Shown here piece by piece: positions 33,882-42,877 of a DNA stretch of 64,000 bases (the first letter of the stretch is position 1; each line of letters starts with the position of its first letter). The stretch is from positions 124,001 to 188,000 of the forward strand of contig JAEXAX010000034.1 of the NCBI GenBank assembly GCA_023458035.1. Direction: 5' to 3'. A program made the translations under genes and the position numbers. The notes under the pieces were generated by a model. That model did no database searches. It saw only the letters and a program-made list of their open reading frames with translations, and was not told the DNA's origin. Source of the DNA: Bacillota bacterium. GTDB lineage: Bacteria; Bacillota; Clostridia; Lachnospirales; Lachnospiraceae.

Positions 33882-35251
33882 TGGCAAAAGAATACAGAAC
33901 CATTCAAGAGGTGGCCGGGCCTTTGATGCTGGTGCGTGACGTAACAGATGTCGCTTATGATGAGCTCGGGGAGATCGAGCTGGCAAACGGCGACAGAAGA
34001 CGCTGCAAGGTACTGGAGATTGATGAAGGAAACGTATTGGTGCAGCTGTTCGAGAACTCGGCCGGTATCAACCTGGCGGACAGCAAGGTTCGTTTCCTCG
34101 GCAGAAGTATGGAGCTGGCCGTATCGGAAGACATGCTCGGCCGTGTATTTGACGGTCTTGGTCGTCCGGTGGACGGCGGTCCGGCTTTACTGCCGGAAAA
34201 GAGAATGGATATCAACGGTCTGCCCATGAATCCGGCTGCCAGAAACTATCCGCAGGAGTTTATCCAGACCGGTATTTCTTCGATTGACGGATTGAACACA
34301 CTGGTACGCGGCCAGAAGCTGCCGATCTTCTCGGCCAGCGGTCTGCCGCATGCCAAGCTGGCGGCTCAGATCGCTCGTCAGGCACAGGTGCGCGGTAAAG
34401 ATGAAACCTTTGCCGTGGTCTTTGCCGCCATGGGTATTACCTTTGAGGAAGCCAACTATTTCACCGAAAGTTTTAAGGAGACCGGCGCGATCGACCGTAC
34501 CGTTATGTTTGTCAATCTGGCCAATGACCCGGCGGTAGAGCGTATCTCGACCCCCCGTATGGCATTGACTGCGGCCGAGTACCTGGCCTTTGATAAGGGT
34601 ATGCACGTATTGGTTATCCTGACTGATATCACCAATTATGCCGACTCTCTGCGTGAGATTTCGGCTGCCCGCAAGGAGGTTCCGGGCCGTCGCGGTTATC
34701 CGGGTTATATGTACACCGACTTAGCGACTATGTATGAGCGTGCCGGCCGTAAGAAGGGTTGCGACGGGTCGATCACCATGATTCCGATCCTGACCATGCC
34801 GGAGGATGATAAGACCCATCCGATCCCCGATCTGACCGGTTATATCACCGAGGGTCAGATCATTTTAAGTCGCGATCTGTATCGTCAGAACCTGGAGCCG
34901 CCGGTAGACGTATTGCCGTCGCTGTCCCGTCTGAAGGATAAGGGGATCGGTGAAGGAAAAACTCGTAAGGACCATGCCAATACCATGAATCAGCTGTTTG
35001 CGGCTTATGCCCGCGGTAAGGAAGCCAAGGAATTGATGGTCGTGCTCGGTGAAGCCGCCCTGACCGAAATGGATAAAAAATATGCTCTGTTCTCGGATGA
35101 GTTTGAGAAGCGCTATATTTCCCAGGGCTATGAAACGAACCGCAGCATTGAGGAAACCTTGGATCTGGGCTGGGAGCTGCTGCGAATCCTGCCGAGAACC
35201 GAGTTGAAACGTATTAAGGATGAGTACTTAGACGAATATTATGAAAAATAG
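33881..35251 (+). CDS. ntpB: V-type ATP synthase regulatory subunit B
   Basis: A 456-residue non-catalytic nucleotide-domain subunit. The N-terminus REYRTIQEVAGPLMLV type and the central LPIFSASGLPHAKLAAQIAR take the place of a P-loop (no GxxxxGKT), as expected for B. PGRRGYPGYMYTDLATMYER and the arginine-containing LPSLSRL follow. It alternates with A in the hexameric head. Confidence 0.96.
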   Translation: MAKEYRTIQEVAGPLMLVRDVTDVAYDELGEIELANGDRRRCKVLEIDEGNVLVQLFENSAGINLADSKVRFLGRSMELAVSEDMLGRVFDGLGRPVDGGPALLPEKRMDINGLPMNPAARNYPQEFIQTGISSIDGLNTLVRGQKLPIFSASGLPHAKLAAQIARQAQVRGKDETFAVVFAAMGITFEEANYFTESFKETGAIDRTVMFVNLANDPAVERISTPRMALTAAEYLAFDKGMHVLVILTDITNYADSLREISAARKEVPGRRGYPGYMYTDLATMYERAGRKKGCDGSITMIPILTMPEDDKTHPIPDLTGYITEGQIILSRDLYRQNLEPPVDVLPSLSRLKDKGIGEGKTRKDHANTMNQLFAAYARGKEAKELMVVLGEAALTEMDKKYALFSDEFEKRYISQGYETNRSIEETLDLGWELLRILPRTELKRIKDEYLDEYYEK

Positions 35252-35260
35252 GTGATGTAA

Positions 35261-35920
35261 ATGGCAAAACAGCAAGTTAATCCAACTCGTATGGAATTAA
35301 CCAAACAAAAGAAAAAGCTACGTACAGCCACCCGTGGTCATAAGCTTCTGAAGGATAAGCTGGATGAGCTGATGCGTCAGTTCATGGATCTGGTCCGGGA
35401 AACCAAGCGGCTCAGAAAAACAGTTGAACGGCAGCTCGGTGAGGCCGGGGCCAGCTTTTCGCTGGCTGCCGCCACCATGTCGAAGGAGCGCTTAGGCGCT
35501 GCCCTGATGGTGCCGAAGCAGAGCGTCGAGCTGGAAGCCGGCATGAAAAATGTGATGAGCGTCGAGGTGCCGGTTTTTGATTACCGTTTTAAAGCGAAAC
35601 AGGGAGCAGACAGCTTCTCCTACGGTTTTGCGAGCACCAGCGGTGAACTGGATGCGGCAGTGTCGGAGTTGGCCGATGTGTTGCCGGCATTGCTGCAGCT
35701 GGCCGGCAATGAAAAGGCAACCATGCTGATGGCGGCCGAGATCGAAAAGACCCGCCGTCGTGTCAACGCATTGGAACATGTCATGATTCCGGAGATGCGG
35801 ACCAATATTAAATATATTACCATGAAGCTGGATGAAAATGAACGTAGCACGCAGGTGCGCCTGATGAAGGTCAAGGATATGATGCTGGAGCAGGCCCACC
35901 ATTATAAGGATCGAAGATAA
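35261..35920 (+). CDS. ntpD: V-type ATP synthase subunit D
   Basis: A 219-residue central-shaft subunit made of two long helices: VNPTRMELTKQKKKLRTATR at the start and RRRVNALEHVMIPEMRTNIK near residue 165, a hallmark of the family. It ends the ATPase cluster; pepF follows 30 bases later and may be co-transcribed. Subunit J and a second H gene as in the E. hirae ntp operon are not found. Confidence 0.94.
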   Translation: MAKQQVNPTRMELTKQKKKLRTATRGHKLLKDKLDELMRQFMDLVRETKRLRKTVERQLGEAGASFSLAAATMSKERLGAALMVPKQSVELEAGMKNVMSVEVPVFDYRFKAKQGADSFSYGFASTSGELDAAVSELADVLPALLQLAGNEKATMLMAAEIEKTRRRVNALEHVMIPEMRTNIKYITMKLDENERSTQVRLMKVKDMMLEQAHHYKDRR

Positions 35921-35950
35921 GACGATCGAGATACTAGAATAGGAGAAAGA

Positions 35951-37747
35951 ATGGGACAGGTATTAAAACGTAGTGAAGCCCCGAAAGAACAGACTTGGAA
36001 TTTGGGTCTGATATTTGCCGATGATGAAGCATGGGAGCAGGAAGCTGCCGCCCTGCTACAGGAAATGGAAGCCATTACCTCACACCGTGGTCATCTGACC
36101 GACAGTGCGGACAGTCTGCTGGCAGCCCTCGCCTTACGCGACAGCCTGAGTAATCGCTTGGACAGTCTGTATGTATATGCCCACCAGGCAAGTGATACCG
36201 ATCTGGCCAACAGTCGCTATCAGGGCTATCAGGCCAGGGCATTGACAGTGTTAGCGGCCTTTGGTGAAAAGACGGCATTTATGAAGACCGAACTGATGGC
36301 CGCCGATGAGTTCCGTTTGCGCGAGCTGCTGGCGGACAGCCGCCTGGCTGTGTATCGGGTGGAATTTGATCGTCTGCTGGCAAAGAGAGCTCATATCCTG
36401 AGCGAAACCGAGGAAGCCATGCTGGCGGCGCTGTCACCGGTGCTGGAGGCCTCACAGAGTACGGCCGGCATTTTGAACAATGCCGATCTGCGTTTTGAAG
36501 CGGCTGTCGATCAGGACGGACAGGAGCAGGTGCTGAATCACAGCCGCTACGGTGTATACCTGGAATCTCAGGATCGAGTCTTGCGTGAATCAGCTTTCCG
36601 CAGTCTGTACAAGGGATACCGTCAGTTTGCCGGCAGCTTTGCGTCGACCCTTAGCTCGACCGTGAAATTACACGCTACCATGGCCAGACTGCGTCATTTC
36701 GGCTCGGCCAGAGAAGCGGCCCTCTCAGAGAACTTTATTCCGGAGCATGTCTATGATGCCCTGGTGGATACGGTCAGCCGCTATACACCGAACCTGCACC
36801 GCTATATGGCTCTGCGCAAACAGGTGCTGGGAGTGGACGAACTGCGGATGTATGATCTCTATGTACCGATGATCAAGGACTGCAACCTGTATTTCAGCTT
36901 TGAGGAAGCCCGTGACATCGTACTGGAGGCGGTGGCGCCGCTCGGTGCGGCCTATGTTCGTGACGCCCGCCGTGTCTTTGATGAGCGCTGGATCGACTAT
37001 GTTGAAAACGAAGGTAAGAGAAGTGGTGCTTATTCCGGCGGAGCGTATTCGACGGCACCGTATATTTTGATGAGCTGGCAGGGAACCATTGACAATCTGT
37101 TTACCCTGATTCATGAATTGGGTCATTCCATGCACAGCTTCTACAGCCGTGCCAATCAGCCATATATTTACGGAGATTATTCGATCTTCGTGGCGGAGGT
37201 GGCATCCACCTGCAATGAAAACCTGTTGAATCATTATCTGCTGCAGAAGTATCAGGCGGATCATACCGTTAAGGCCTACCTGCTGAACCGCTATCTGGAT
37301 GGAGTGAAGGGAACCGTATACCGCCAGACCCAGTTTGCTGAGTTTGAAAAGCTAATTCATGCCCGTGCGGAGGTCGGACAGTCTCTTACGGTGGAGGACT
37401 TTTGCGCCTTGTATGCCGAGATCAACAGCCGCTACTACGGTGATGCAGTGACGATGGATGAGGATATTTCCTATGAGTGGGCTCGGATTCCGCACTTCTA
37501 CTATAATTTTTATGTATACCAGTATGCAACCGGTTTGTCGGCTGCGACAGCCTTGGCAAACCGCATCCTGACCGGTGATCCGGAAAAGGTGCAGGCATAT
37601 TTAAATTTCCTGGCCAGCGGCTGTTCGGATACTCCGATTGCCGTGCTGCAAAAGGCCGGTGTCGATATGAGCACCCCGCAGCCGATCGAAAACTGCCTGG
37701 AAACCTTTGCCGCCCGTCTGCAGGAGCTGGAAGCCTTATTGAAATAA
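35951..37747 (+). CDS. pepF: Oligoendopeptidase F
   Basis: A 598-residue M3-family zinc metallopeptidase cleaving peptides of roughly 7-17 residues in the cytoplasm. The zinc motif LIHELGHSMHSFYS (HExxH) lies near residue 392, with the third ligand Glu in FVAEVASTCNENLLN downstream. Length and N-terminal sequence (WNLGLIFADDEAWEQE) are standard for PepF. The start follows AGGAGAAAGA. A terminator follows. Confidence 0.94.
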   Translation: MGQVLKRSEAPKEQTWNLGLIFADDEAWEQEAAALLQEMEAITSHRGHLTDSADSLLAALALRDSLSNRLDSLYVYAHQASDTDLANSRYQGYQARALTVLAAFGEKTAFMKTELMAADEFRLRELLADSRLAVYRVEFDRLLAKRAHILSETEEAMLAALSPVLEASQSTAGILNNADLRFEAAVDQDGQEQVLNHSRYGVYLESQDRVLRESAFRSLYKGYRQFAGSFASTLSSTVKLHATMARLRHFGSAREAALSENFIPEHVYDALVDTVSRYTPNLHRYMALRKQVLGVDELRMYDLYVPMIKDCNLYFSFEEARDIVLEAVAPLGAAYVRDARRVFDERWIDYVENEGKRSGAYSGGAYSTAPYILMSWQGTIDNLFTLIHELGHSMHSFYSRANQPYIYGDYSIFVAEVASTCNENLLNHYLLQKYQADHTVKAYLLNRYLDGVKGTVYRQTQFAEFEKLIHARAEVGQSLTVEDFCALYAEINSRYYGDAVTMDEDISYEWARIPHFYYNFYVYQYATGLSAATALANRILTGDPEKVQAYLNFLASGCSDTPIAVLQKAGVDMSTPQPIENCLETFAARLQELEALLK

Positions 37748-37766
37748 TGTAATCTGATATGATATG

Positions 37767-37815
37767 ACGAAGCCTTAAACCGACGACGACAGTTTTCGGT
37801 ACGGGGCTTCGTTTT
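37767..37815 (+). terminator. Terminator after pepF
   Basis: ACGAAGCC (37767-37774) pairs with GGCTTCGT (37805-37812), followed by TTT; the interior pairs partly (CCGA.. with TTCGG). Confidence 0.7.
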
Positions 37816-37849
37816 GCATACAAAATAAAACAGAGGAAAAACCAAAGTC

Positions 37850-37878
37850 TTGTCACTTCACACTGTTCATGTTAAAAT
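37850..37878 (+). promoter_or_regulatory. Promoter for guaB
   Basis: TTGTCA (37850-37855), 17-bp spacer, TAAAAT (37873-37878), about 60 bases before the guaB start. No riboswitch was recognised in the leader. Confidence 0.6.
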
Positions 37879-37937
37879 TCATACAACTATTGGGTTTGGT
37901 GTGGCGACACAGCAGGGTTTTTGAAGAGGAGAGAACG

Positions 37938-39389
37938 ATGGGAAGAATCATTAGTGAAGGCATTACTTTCGATGATGTGTTACTGGTACCGGCATATTCA
38001 AATGTCATTCCGAATCAGGTCGACCTGACGACCAGACTGACAAACCGGATTCGTTTGAACATACCGCTGATGAGTGCCGGTATGGACACCGTAACCGAGC
38101 ATCGGATGGCCATTGCCATGGCCAGACAGGGTGGCATCGGTATCATTCATAAAAATATGAGCATCGAACAGCAGGCCGAAGAGGTTGATAAGGTGAAGCG
38201 TTCTGAGAACGGTGTCATTACCGATCCCTTCCATCTGTCGCCCGACCATACGCTGGCGGATGCCAATGAGCTGATGAGCAAATATCGAATTTCCGGCGTA
38301 CCCATCTGCGAAGGAAAACGGCTGGTCGGCATCATTACCAACCGTGATTTGAAGTTTGAAACAGACTTTACAAAAAAAATCAGTGAATCAATGACCTCCG
38401 AAGGCCTGGTCACCGCTCGTGAGGGGGTGACCCTGGAAGAGGCCAAGCAGATCCTCGGCCGTTCGCGTAAGGAAAAGCTGCCGATCGTGGACGAAAAATT
38501 TAATCTGAAGGGCCTGATCACCATCAAAGATATCGAAAAGCAGATCAAATATCCGTTATCGGCTAAGGATGAGCAGGGGCGCCTGCTCTGCGGCGCCGGT
38601 GTCGGCATCACTGCCAATATCCTGGATCGGGTGCGGCGTCTGGTTGCCGCCAAGGTGGATGTCATCGTCATGGATTCGGCCCATGGACATTCGGAAAACG
38701 TGTTGCGGGCGGTACGTATGGTTCGTGAGGCGTTTCCAAAGCTTCCGATCATCGCCGGCAATGTTGCCACCGGAGAGGCTGCCAAAGCGCTCATCGAAGC
38801 CGGAGCAGACGCCGTTAAGGTTGGTATCGGCCCGGGTTCCATTTGTACCACCCGCGTGGTAGCCGGTATCGGTGTACCGCAGATTTCAGCCATCATGGAC
38901 TGCTATGCTGTGGCAAAGGAGTACAATATTCCGGTGATCGCGGATGGCGGTATCAAGTATTCGGGTGACATTACAAAGGCAATTGCTGCCGGAGCGGATG
39001 TCTGTATGATGGGCAGCCTGTTTGCCGGCTGCGATGAAAGCCCGGGAGAATTTGAGTTATTCCAGGGTAGAAAATACAAGGTATATCGTGGCATGGGTTC
39101 CATTGCCGCCATGGAAAACGGCTCAAAGGATCGGTATTTCCAGGAAAATGCCAAGAAGCTGGTGCCGGAAGGCGTAGAAGGCCGGGTTGCTTATAAGGGA
39201 ACGGTAGAGGATACGGTATTCCAGCTGCTGGGCGGTTTGAAAAGCGGTATGGGCTACTGTGGCGCGGCTTCCATTCCGCAGCTGCAAGAGAGCGGCGAGT
39301 TTGTTAAAATCTCAGCGGCGTCGTTGAAGGAATCACATCCGCATGATATTCATATCACCAAGGAGGCTCCGAATTACAGTGTAGAGTAG
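37938..39389 (+). CDS. guaB: IMP dehydrogenase
   Basis: A 483-residue enzyme oxidising IMP to XMP with NAD+, the committed step to GMP. GITFDDVLLVPAYSNVIPN opens the barrel, two CBS domains occupy about residues 95-210, and the catalytic loop is GPGSICTTRVVAGIG with Cys303. The flap region RGMGSIAAME follows. The frame extends upstream to 37869, but the ATG at 37938 with GGAGAG upstream gives the standard N-terminus. Purine context: PurH 1.9 kb downstream and guanine deaminase further on. Confidence 0.97.
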   Translation: MGRIISEGITFDDVLLVPAYSNVIPNQVDLTTRLTNRIRLNIPLMSAGMDTVTEHRMAIAMARQGGIGIIHKNMSIEQQAEEVDKVKRSENGVITDPFHLSPDHTLADANELMSKYRISGVPICEGKRLVGIITNRDLKFETDFTKKISESMTSEGLVTAREGVTLEEAKQILGRSRKEKLPIVDEKFNLKGLITIKDIEKQIKYPLSAKDEQGRLLCGAGVGITANILDRVRRLVAAKVDVIVMDSAHGHSENVLRAVRMVREAFPKLPIIAGNVATGEAAKALIEAGADAVKVGIGPGSICTTRVVAGIGVPQISAIMDCYAVAKEYNIPVIADGGIKYSGDITKAIAAGADVCMMGSLFAGCDESPGEFELFQGRKYKVYRGMGSIAAMENGSKDRYFQENAKKLVPEGVEGRVAYKGTVEDTVFQLLGGLKSGMGYCGAASIPQLQESGEFVKISAASLKESHPHDIHITKEAPNYSVE

Positions 39390-39445
39390 CCTGGGTTGCA
39401 GGAGTATGACGGACTGTGTTCGTTTATATTTTAGGAGGGGAATGA

Positions 39446-40996
39446 ATGAAAAATTTTTCAAAAATTCTGTGTTCTGCGGCAGTGTTGTGCGCAGCCATGC
39501 TGGCCTTTGATCATGGAGAGACGGTTGCCCGGGCCGATTGGCAGTGGAATGCAAAAAACAAAGCCTATTACTATTATGACAAGGGAAGGATTCTGAAGAA
39601 CCGATGGATCGGTGACTATTATGTGAAAGCAGACGGTAAGATGGCCAGGAACGAATGGATCTGGGATGCCGGATACAAGGCGTATTATTACCTGACGGAT
39701 TCCGGTAAATATGCCCGCAACATGTGGCAGAAAGACTTTTACCTGAAAGCAAACGGTAAGATGGCCAGGAACGAATGGATCTGGGATTCAAACCATAAGT
39801 CATATTATTACTTGAAGGATTCCGGAGCCTATGCGCGGAATACCTGGCAAAAGGAGTTTTACCTGAAAGCAAACGGCAAGATGGCCAAAAATGAATGGGT
39901 CTGGGATTCAAACTATAAGGCGTATTATTACCTGAAGGGAACCGGCCGCTATGCTTTTTCTCAGTGGAACGGAGATTTTTACCTGAAGGCGGACGGCAAG
40001 ATGGCCGCCTCGCAATGGGTGTTTGATCCGCAGTATCAGGAATACTTTTATTTTAATTCCGGGGGCAAATATTCTGCCGGCCGCTGGCAGGGAAACTATT
40101 ATTTGAAGCCGACCGGCGCAATGGCCCGTAATGAATTGCTTAATCTGTCCTATAATGGCCGTCATCAGCAGGTATATTTTGACAGCAGCGGTTATGCGCG
40201 TTCAGTTTCCGACATGCATGGCCTAAATGTGGAACAGCTGTTAGCGGTCCTGCAAAGAGCCTATGAGCTGCGGATTGATAAATTCCAGGTAGCGATACCG
40301 TATACCTTCAATTCTTTAGCGGATCTACGAAATTTTATTTCCAACACCAATAAGACCGGCGTACAGGATCGCGGTTTGACACTGGGAGATAAGGATGGCG
40401 GCGTCAAGCGTATCAATGTCGGAGCAAATTATATGATCTATCAGGACGGTCACATTGATAGAGTCGTGCTGAAGGTGGATTTAACATATTTCCTGCCCAC
40501 GACCCATAACGGGCTCTATAACAAATATAAGGCGTATCTGCGTAACTGGGTGACAAAGAATATTTATGACAAGCATGTCACCTCAGATATTGCCAAGGTT
40601 AAGCTGATTAGAAATCATATCGTGAATAACTATTCATACGATTATGACTTGCGCAATGAGGCTGACTGGCAGGTGTCTGTACACAGCCCGGTGGCTTTCT
40701 ATAATAATAAACAGGGGGTTTGTCAGGCCTATTCGCTGTATTTCAGAGACATGGCCAGAATGGCAGGCTTATCAGTCCGCTATGTTCCGGGAGACAGTGT
40801 CAATCCGAAAGGACAGTCTGAGGCTCATGCCTGGAATACGGTTAAGGTCGGTGGCCGCTGGTATGGCATTGACACCACCTGGAATGATATTTTGGGCGGC
40901 TATAACTACTATCTGTGGGGCGCGAACTCGATGAACCGGGATCATAGACCGATGTTTCCGTATGAATCTCTTTCATCGACCGATTATCCGTGGTAA
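39446..40996 (+). CDS. Surface protein: cell-wall-binding repeats plus transglutaminase-like domain
   Basis: A 516-residue exported protein. A signal peptide covers about residues 1-31 (MKNFSKILCSAAVLCAAMLA start). Residues about 32-240 hold tandem 20-residue aromatic/glycine units of the choline-binding or glucan-binding type (GKMARNEWIWD, YYYLKDSGKYA). The C-terminal domain is transglutaminase/protease-like with the full triad: Cys426 in GVCQAY, His461 in AHAWN and Asp476 in IDTTWND. It probably sits on wall polymers and crosslinks or cleaves peptides; the catalytic reaction is not predictable. The start follows GGAGGGG. Confidence 0.9.
   Translation: MKNFSKILCSAAVLCAAMLAFDHGETVARADWQWNAKNKAYYYYDKGRILKNRWIGDYYVKADGKMARNEWIWDAGYKAYYYLTDSGKYARNMWQKDFYLKANGKMARNEWIWDSNHKSYYYLKDSGAYARNTWQKEFYLKANGKMAKNEWVWDSNYKAYYYLKGTGRYAFSQWNGDFYLKADGKMAASQWVFDPQYQEYFYFNSGGKYSAGRWQGNYYLKPTGAMARNELLNLSYNGRHQQVYFDSSGYARSVSDMHGLNVEQLLAVLQRAYELRIDKFQVAIPYTFNSLADLRNFISNTNKTGVQDRGLTLGDKDGGVKRINVGANYMIYQDGHIDRVVLKVDLTYFLPTTHNGLYNKYKAYLRNWVTKNIYDKHVTSDIAKVKLIRNHIVNNYSYDYDLRNEADWQVSVHSPVAFYNNKQGVCQAYSLYFRDMARMAGLSVRYVPGDSVNPKGQSEAHAWNTVKVGGRWYGIDTTWNDILGGYNYYLWGANSMNRDHRPMFPYESLSSTDYPW
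39541..40140 (+). repeat. 120-bp tandem coding repeats (wall-binding modules)
   Basis: About five copies of a 120-bp (40-codon) unit; the first complete copies are nearly identical at the DNA level with exact 120-bp spacing (for example AAGATGGCCAGGAACGAATG at 39638 and 39758). Divergence grows toward the 3' end, consistent with duplication from the 5' side. Confidence 0.9.
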
Positions 40997-41026
40997 AACC
41001 GACTGATTATCTGTAGTAAAAGTAAC

Positions 41027-41055
41027 TTGCAAAATAATGGTATAACAACTATAAT
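41027..41055 (+). promoter_or_regulatory. Promoter for purH
   Basis: TTGCAA (41027-41032), 17-bp spacer, TATAAT (41050-41055). Transcription would begin just before the riboswitch. Confidence 0.75.
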
Positions 41056-41061
41056 AAAGGC

Positions 41062-41130
41062 GTTCATACAACTGGCAGATAAGCGGAGTACACCGCAGGG
41101 AGTATGAATGAATACGTCGACTGCCTGGGC
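41062..41130 (+). ncRNA. ZTP (pfl) riboswitch
   Basis: The leader of purH folds as a ZTP/ZMP aptamer. P1 is TTCATAC (41063-41069) with GTATGAA (41102-41108); a hairpin GCGG/CCGC lies inside; the conserved ACTGGCAG is next to it. The 3' domain ends in the conserved CTGCCTGGGC, whose CTGCC (41121-41125) can form the pseudoknot with GGCAG (41074-41078). ZMP is the PurH substrate AICAR ribotide, so the switch senses folate or purine stress. The final GGGC is shared with the terminator stem. Confidence 0.92.
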
Positions 41131-41158
41131 TTCTTTCTTTACGAAGGGAGCCCTTTTT
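41127..41158 (+). terminator. Riboswitch-controlled terminator
   Basis: GGGCTTCTTTC (41127-41137) pairs over 11 bp with GAAGGGAGCCC (41143-41153, including G-U pairs), followed by a T run. Its first four bases belong to the aptamer pseudoknot region, so ligand binding should prevent the hairpin and turn purH on. Confidence 0.85.
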
Positions 41159-41245
41159 ATTTTTAACAGGCAGCCGGACTGAAGGATTGAAAAAAGGTAT
41201 GGGAAAGTGCAGGGAAAAGAGCGATCGGCTGACAGGAGGATGAAA

Positions 41246-42802
41246 ATGAGAGCATTGATCAGTGTATCGGACAAGACGGGAATCGTGGAGTTTGCCAAAG
41301 AGCTGGCAGGCTGCGGTGTAGAGCTGGTATCGACCGGCGGTACCTATCGAACATTATTGGAAGCAGGTGTTCCGGCTATGGAGATTTCGGAGCTGACCGG
41401 ATTTCCGGAATGCCTGGACGGCCGTGTAAAGACCTTGCACCCGTATGTTCATGCCGGATTGCTGGCCAGACGGTCGGAGCCGGCGCATATGGAAGCTCTG
41501 GAGAAATTCGGCATTGAGCCGATCGATCTGGTGATCGTGAATCTGTACCCGTTTAAGCAGACTATTTTGAAGGAGGGGGTGACTCGTGAGGAAGCTGTCG
41601 AGAACATTGATATCGGCGGGCCGACCATGCTGCGGGCGGCGGCCAAGAATTATCAGGATGTGGCAGTGGTCACCGACCCGGCTGATTATGCTGTCATCCT
41701 CGAGCAGCTGACCGAAACCGGAACGGTCGATTTGGAAACAAAGTTTTATTTGATGCAGAAGGTCTTCCGTCACACAGCCGCTTATGATGCCTTGATCGCC
41801 GAGTATCTGACGGCCGAGCGGGCGGATAAAAGCTGGCCGGAGAATCTGACTTTGACCTATGAAAAGGTACAGGAGATGCGCTATGGAGAAAACCCGCATC
41901 AGAGAGCCGCTTTCTACCGTGAGGTCAGACCGCAGGCGGGAGTCATTACATCTGCCGTACAGATCCACGGTAAGGCGCTGTCCTTTAATAATATCAATGA
42001 TACAAACGGCGCCCTCGAGCTGTTAAAGGAATATGACGAGCCGACGGTGGTCGGCTGCAAACATGGAAATCCCTGTGGTGTGGGCTCGGCCGAAACCATT
42101 GATGAGGCCTTTAAAAAGGCCTATGAGGCGGATAAGATTTCAATCTTCGGCGGCATACTGGCAGTAAATCGCGAGCTGACAGTCGAGATGGCGAAGATTA
42201 TGAAGGACATCTTCCTTGAAGTGGTGGTAGCCCCTTCATATGAAGAAGCGGCCCTGGAGATATTGACTGCCAAAAAGAACCTGCGCCTGTTGACATTGGC
42301 GGATATTTCTGTGAAGCAATCAGCCGCCGCATATGATATCAAAAAGGTCAGCGGCGGTATCATCGTCCAGACAGTTGATCGTCCGATCATAGACGAGAAG
42401 CATGGTCTGCAGGTAGTAACGGAAGCAAAACCGAACAAGGAGCAGATGGATGACCTGCTTTTTGCCTGGAAAATGGTAAAATTTGTGAAATCAAACGGTA
42501 TTGCCGTAGCGAAGAATAAACAGTCCATCGGCATCGGGCCGGGACAGGTAAATCGGATCTGGGCAACAAAGCAATGCTTCGAGCATGCGGCCGAGCTGAT
42601 CGGCGAAACAGCCGCCAAGGGAGCTGTGCTGGCATCCGATGCTTTCTTCCCCTTCGGTGATTGTGTAGAGGCGGCTCACCGGGCCGGTATCCGGGCGATT
42701 ATCCAACCGGGAGGCTCGGTCCGTGATCAGGAATCGATCGACCTGTGTAACAAATACGGTATCGCTATGGTCTTTACCGGTATGCGGCATTTTAAACATT
42801 GA
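41246..42802 (+). CDS. purH: Bifunctional AICAR formyltransferase/IMP cyclohydrolase
   Basis: A 518-residue enzyme for the last two steps of IMP synthesis. The N-terminal cyclohydrolase (MGS-like) domain starts MRALISVSDKTGIVEFAKEL with STGGTYRTL; the transformylase part has CKHGNPCGVG near residue 270 and ends with MVFTGMRHFKH. AGGAGG at 41234-41239 touches a first ATG at 41240, so the ATG at 41246, six bases further, is the likely start. It is controlled by the ZTP riboswitch upstream. Confidence 0.96.
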   Translation: MRALISVSDKTGIVEFAKELAGCGVELVSTGGTYRTLLEAGVPAMEISELTGFPECLDGRVKTLHPYVHAGLLARRSEPAHMEALEKFGIEPIDLVIVNLYPFKQTILKEGVTREEAVENIDIGGPTMLRAAAKNYQDVAVVTDPADYAVILEQLTETGTVDLETKFYLMQKVFRHTAAYDALIAEYLTAERADKSWPENLTLTYEKVQEMRYGENPHQRAAFYREVRPQAGVITSAVQIHGKALSFNNINDTNGALELLKEYDEPTVVGCKHGNPCGVGSAETIDEAFKKAYEADKISIFGGILAVNRELTVEMAKIMKDIFLEVVVAPSYEEAALEILTAKKNLRLLTLADISVKQSAAAYDIKKVSGGIIVQTVDRPIIDEKHGLQVVTEAKPNKEQMDDLLFAWKMVKFVKSNGIAVAKNKQSIGIGPGQVNRIWATKQCFEHAAELIGETAAKGAVLASDAFFPFGDCVEAAHRAGIRAIIQPGGSVRDQESIDLCNKYGIAMVFTGMRHFKH

Positions 42803-42810
42803 GTCCTGTT

Positions 42811-42841
42811 TAGCTACCGGGAGGGCAAACCTTCCGGTAGC
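42811..42841. terminator. Hairpin between convergent purH and oxidoreductase genes
   Basis: GCTACCGG (42813-42820) pairs with CCGGTAGC (42834-42841), extended by AGG/CCT. There is no clear T run, so it may be a processing or weak termination hairpin. Confidence 0.5.
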
Positions 42842-42877
42842 CGGGCTTAACGCTGTCGATCGGCGAGATAATGGGTT

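Noticed and set aside
39333..39911. Antisense frame of 192 codons with repeats opposite the wall-binding protein gene
   Set aside because: Its repetitive sequence is only the complement of the 120-bp coding repeats; no signal or start site supports it.
39541..40140. CRISPR-like regular repeats
   Set aside because: The repeats are contiguous 120-bp in-frame coding units without unique spacers; no cas genes are nearby. The 15-bp repeats at 48331 and 7224 are likewise coding.
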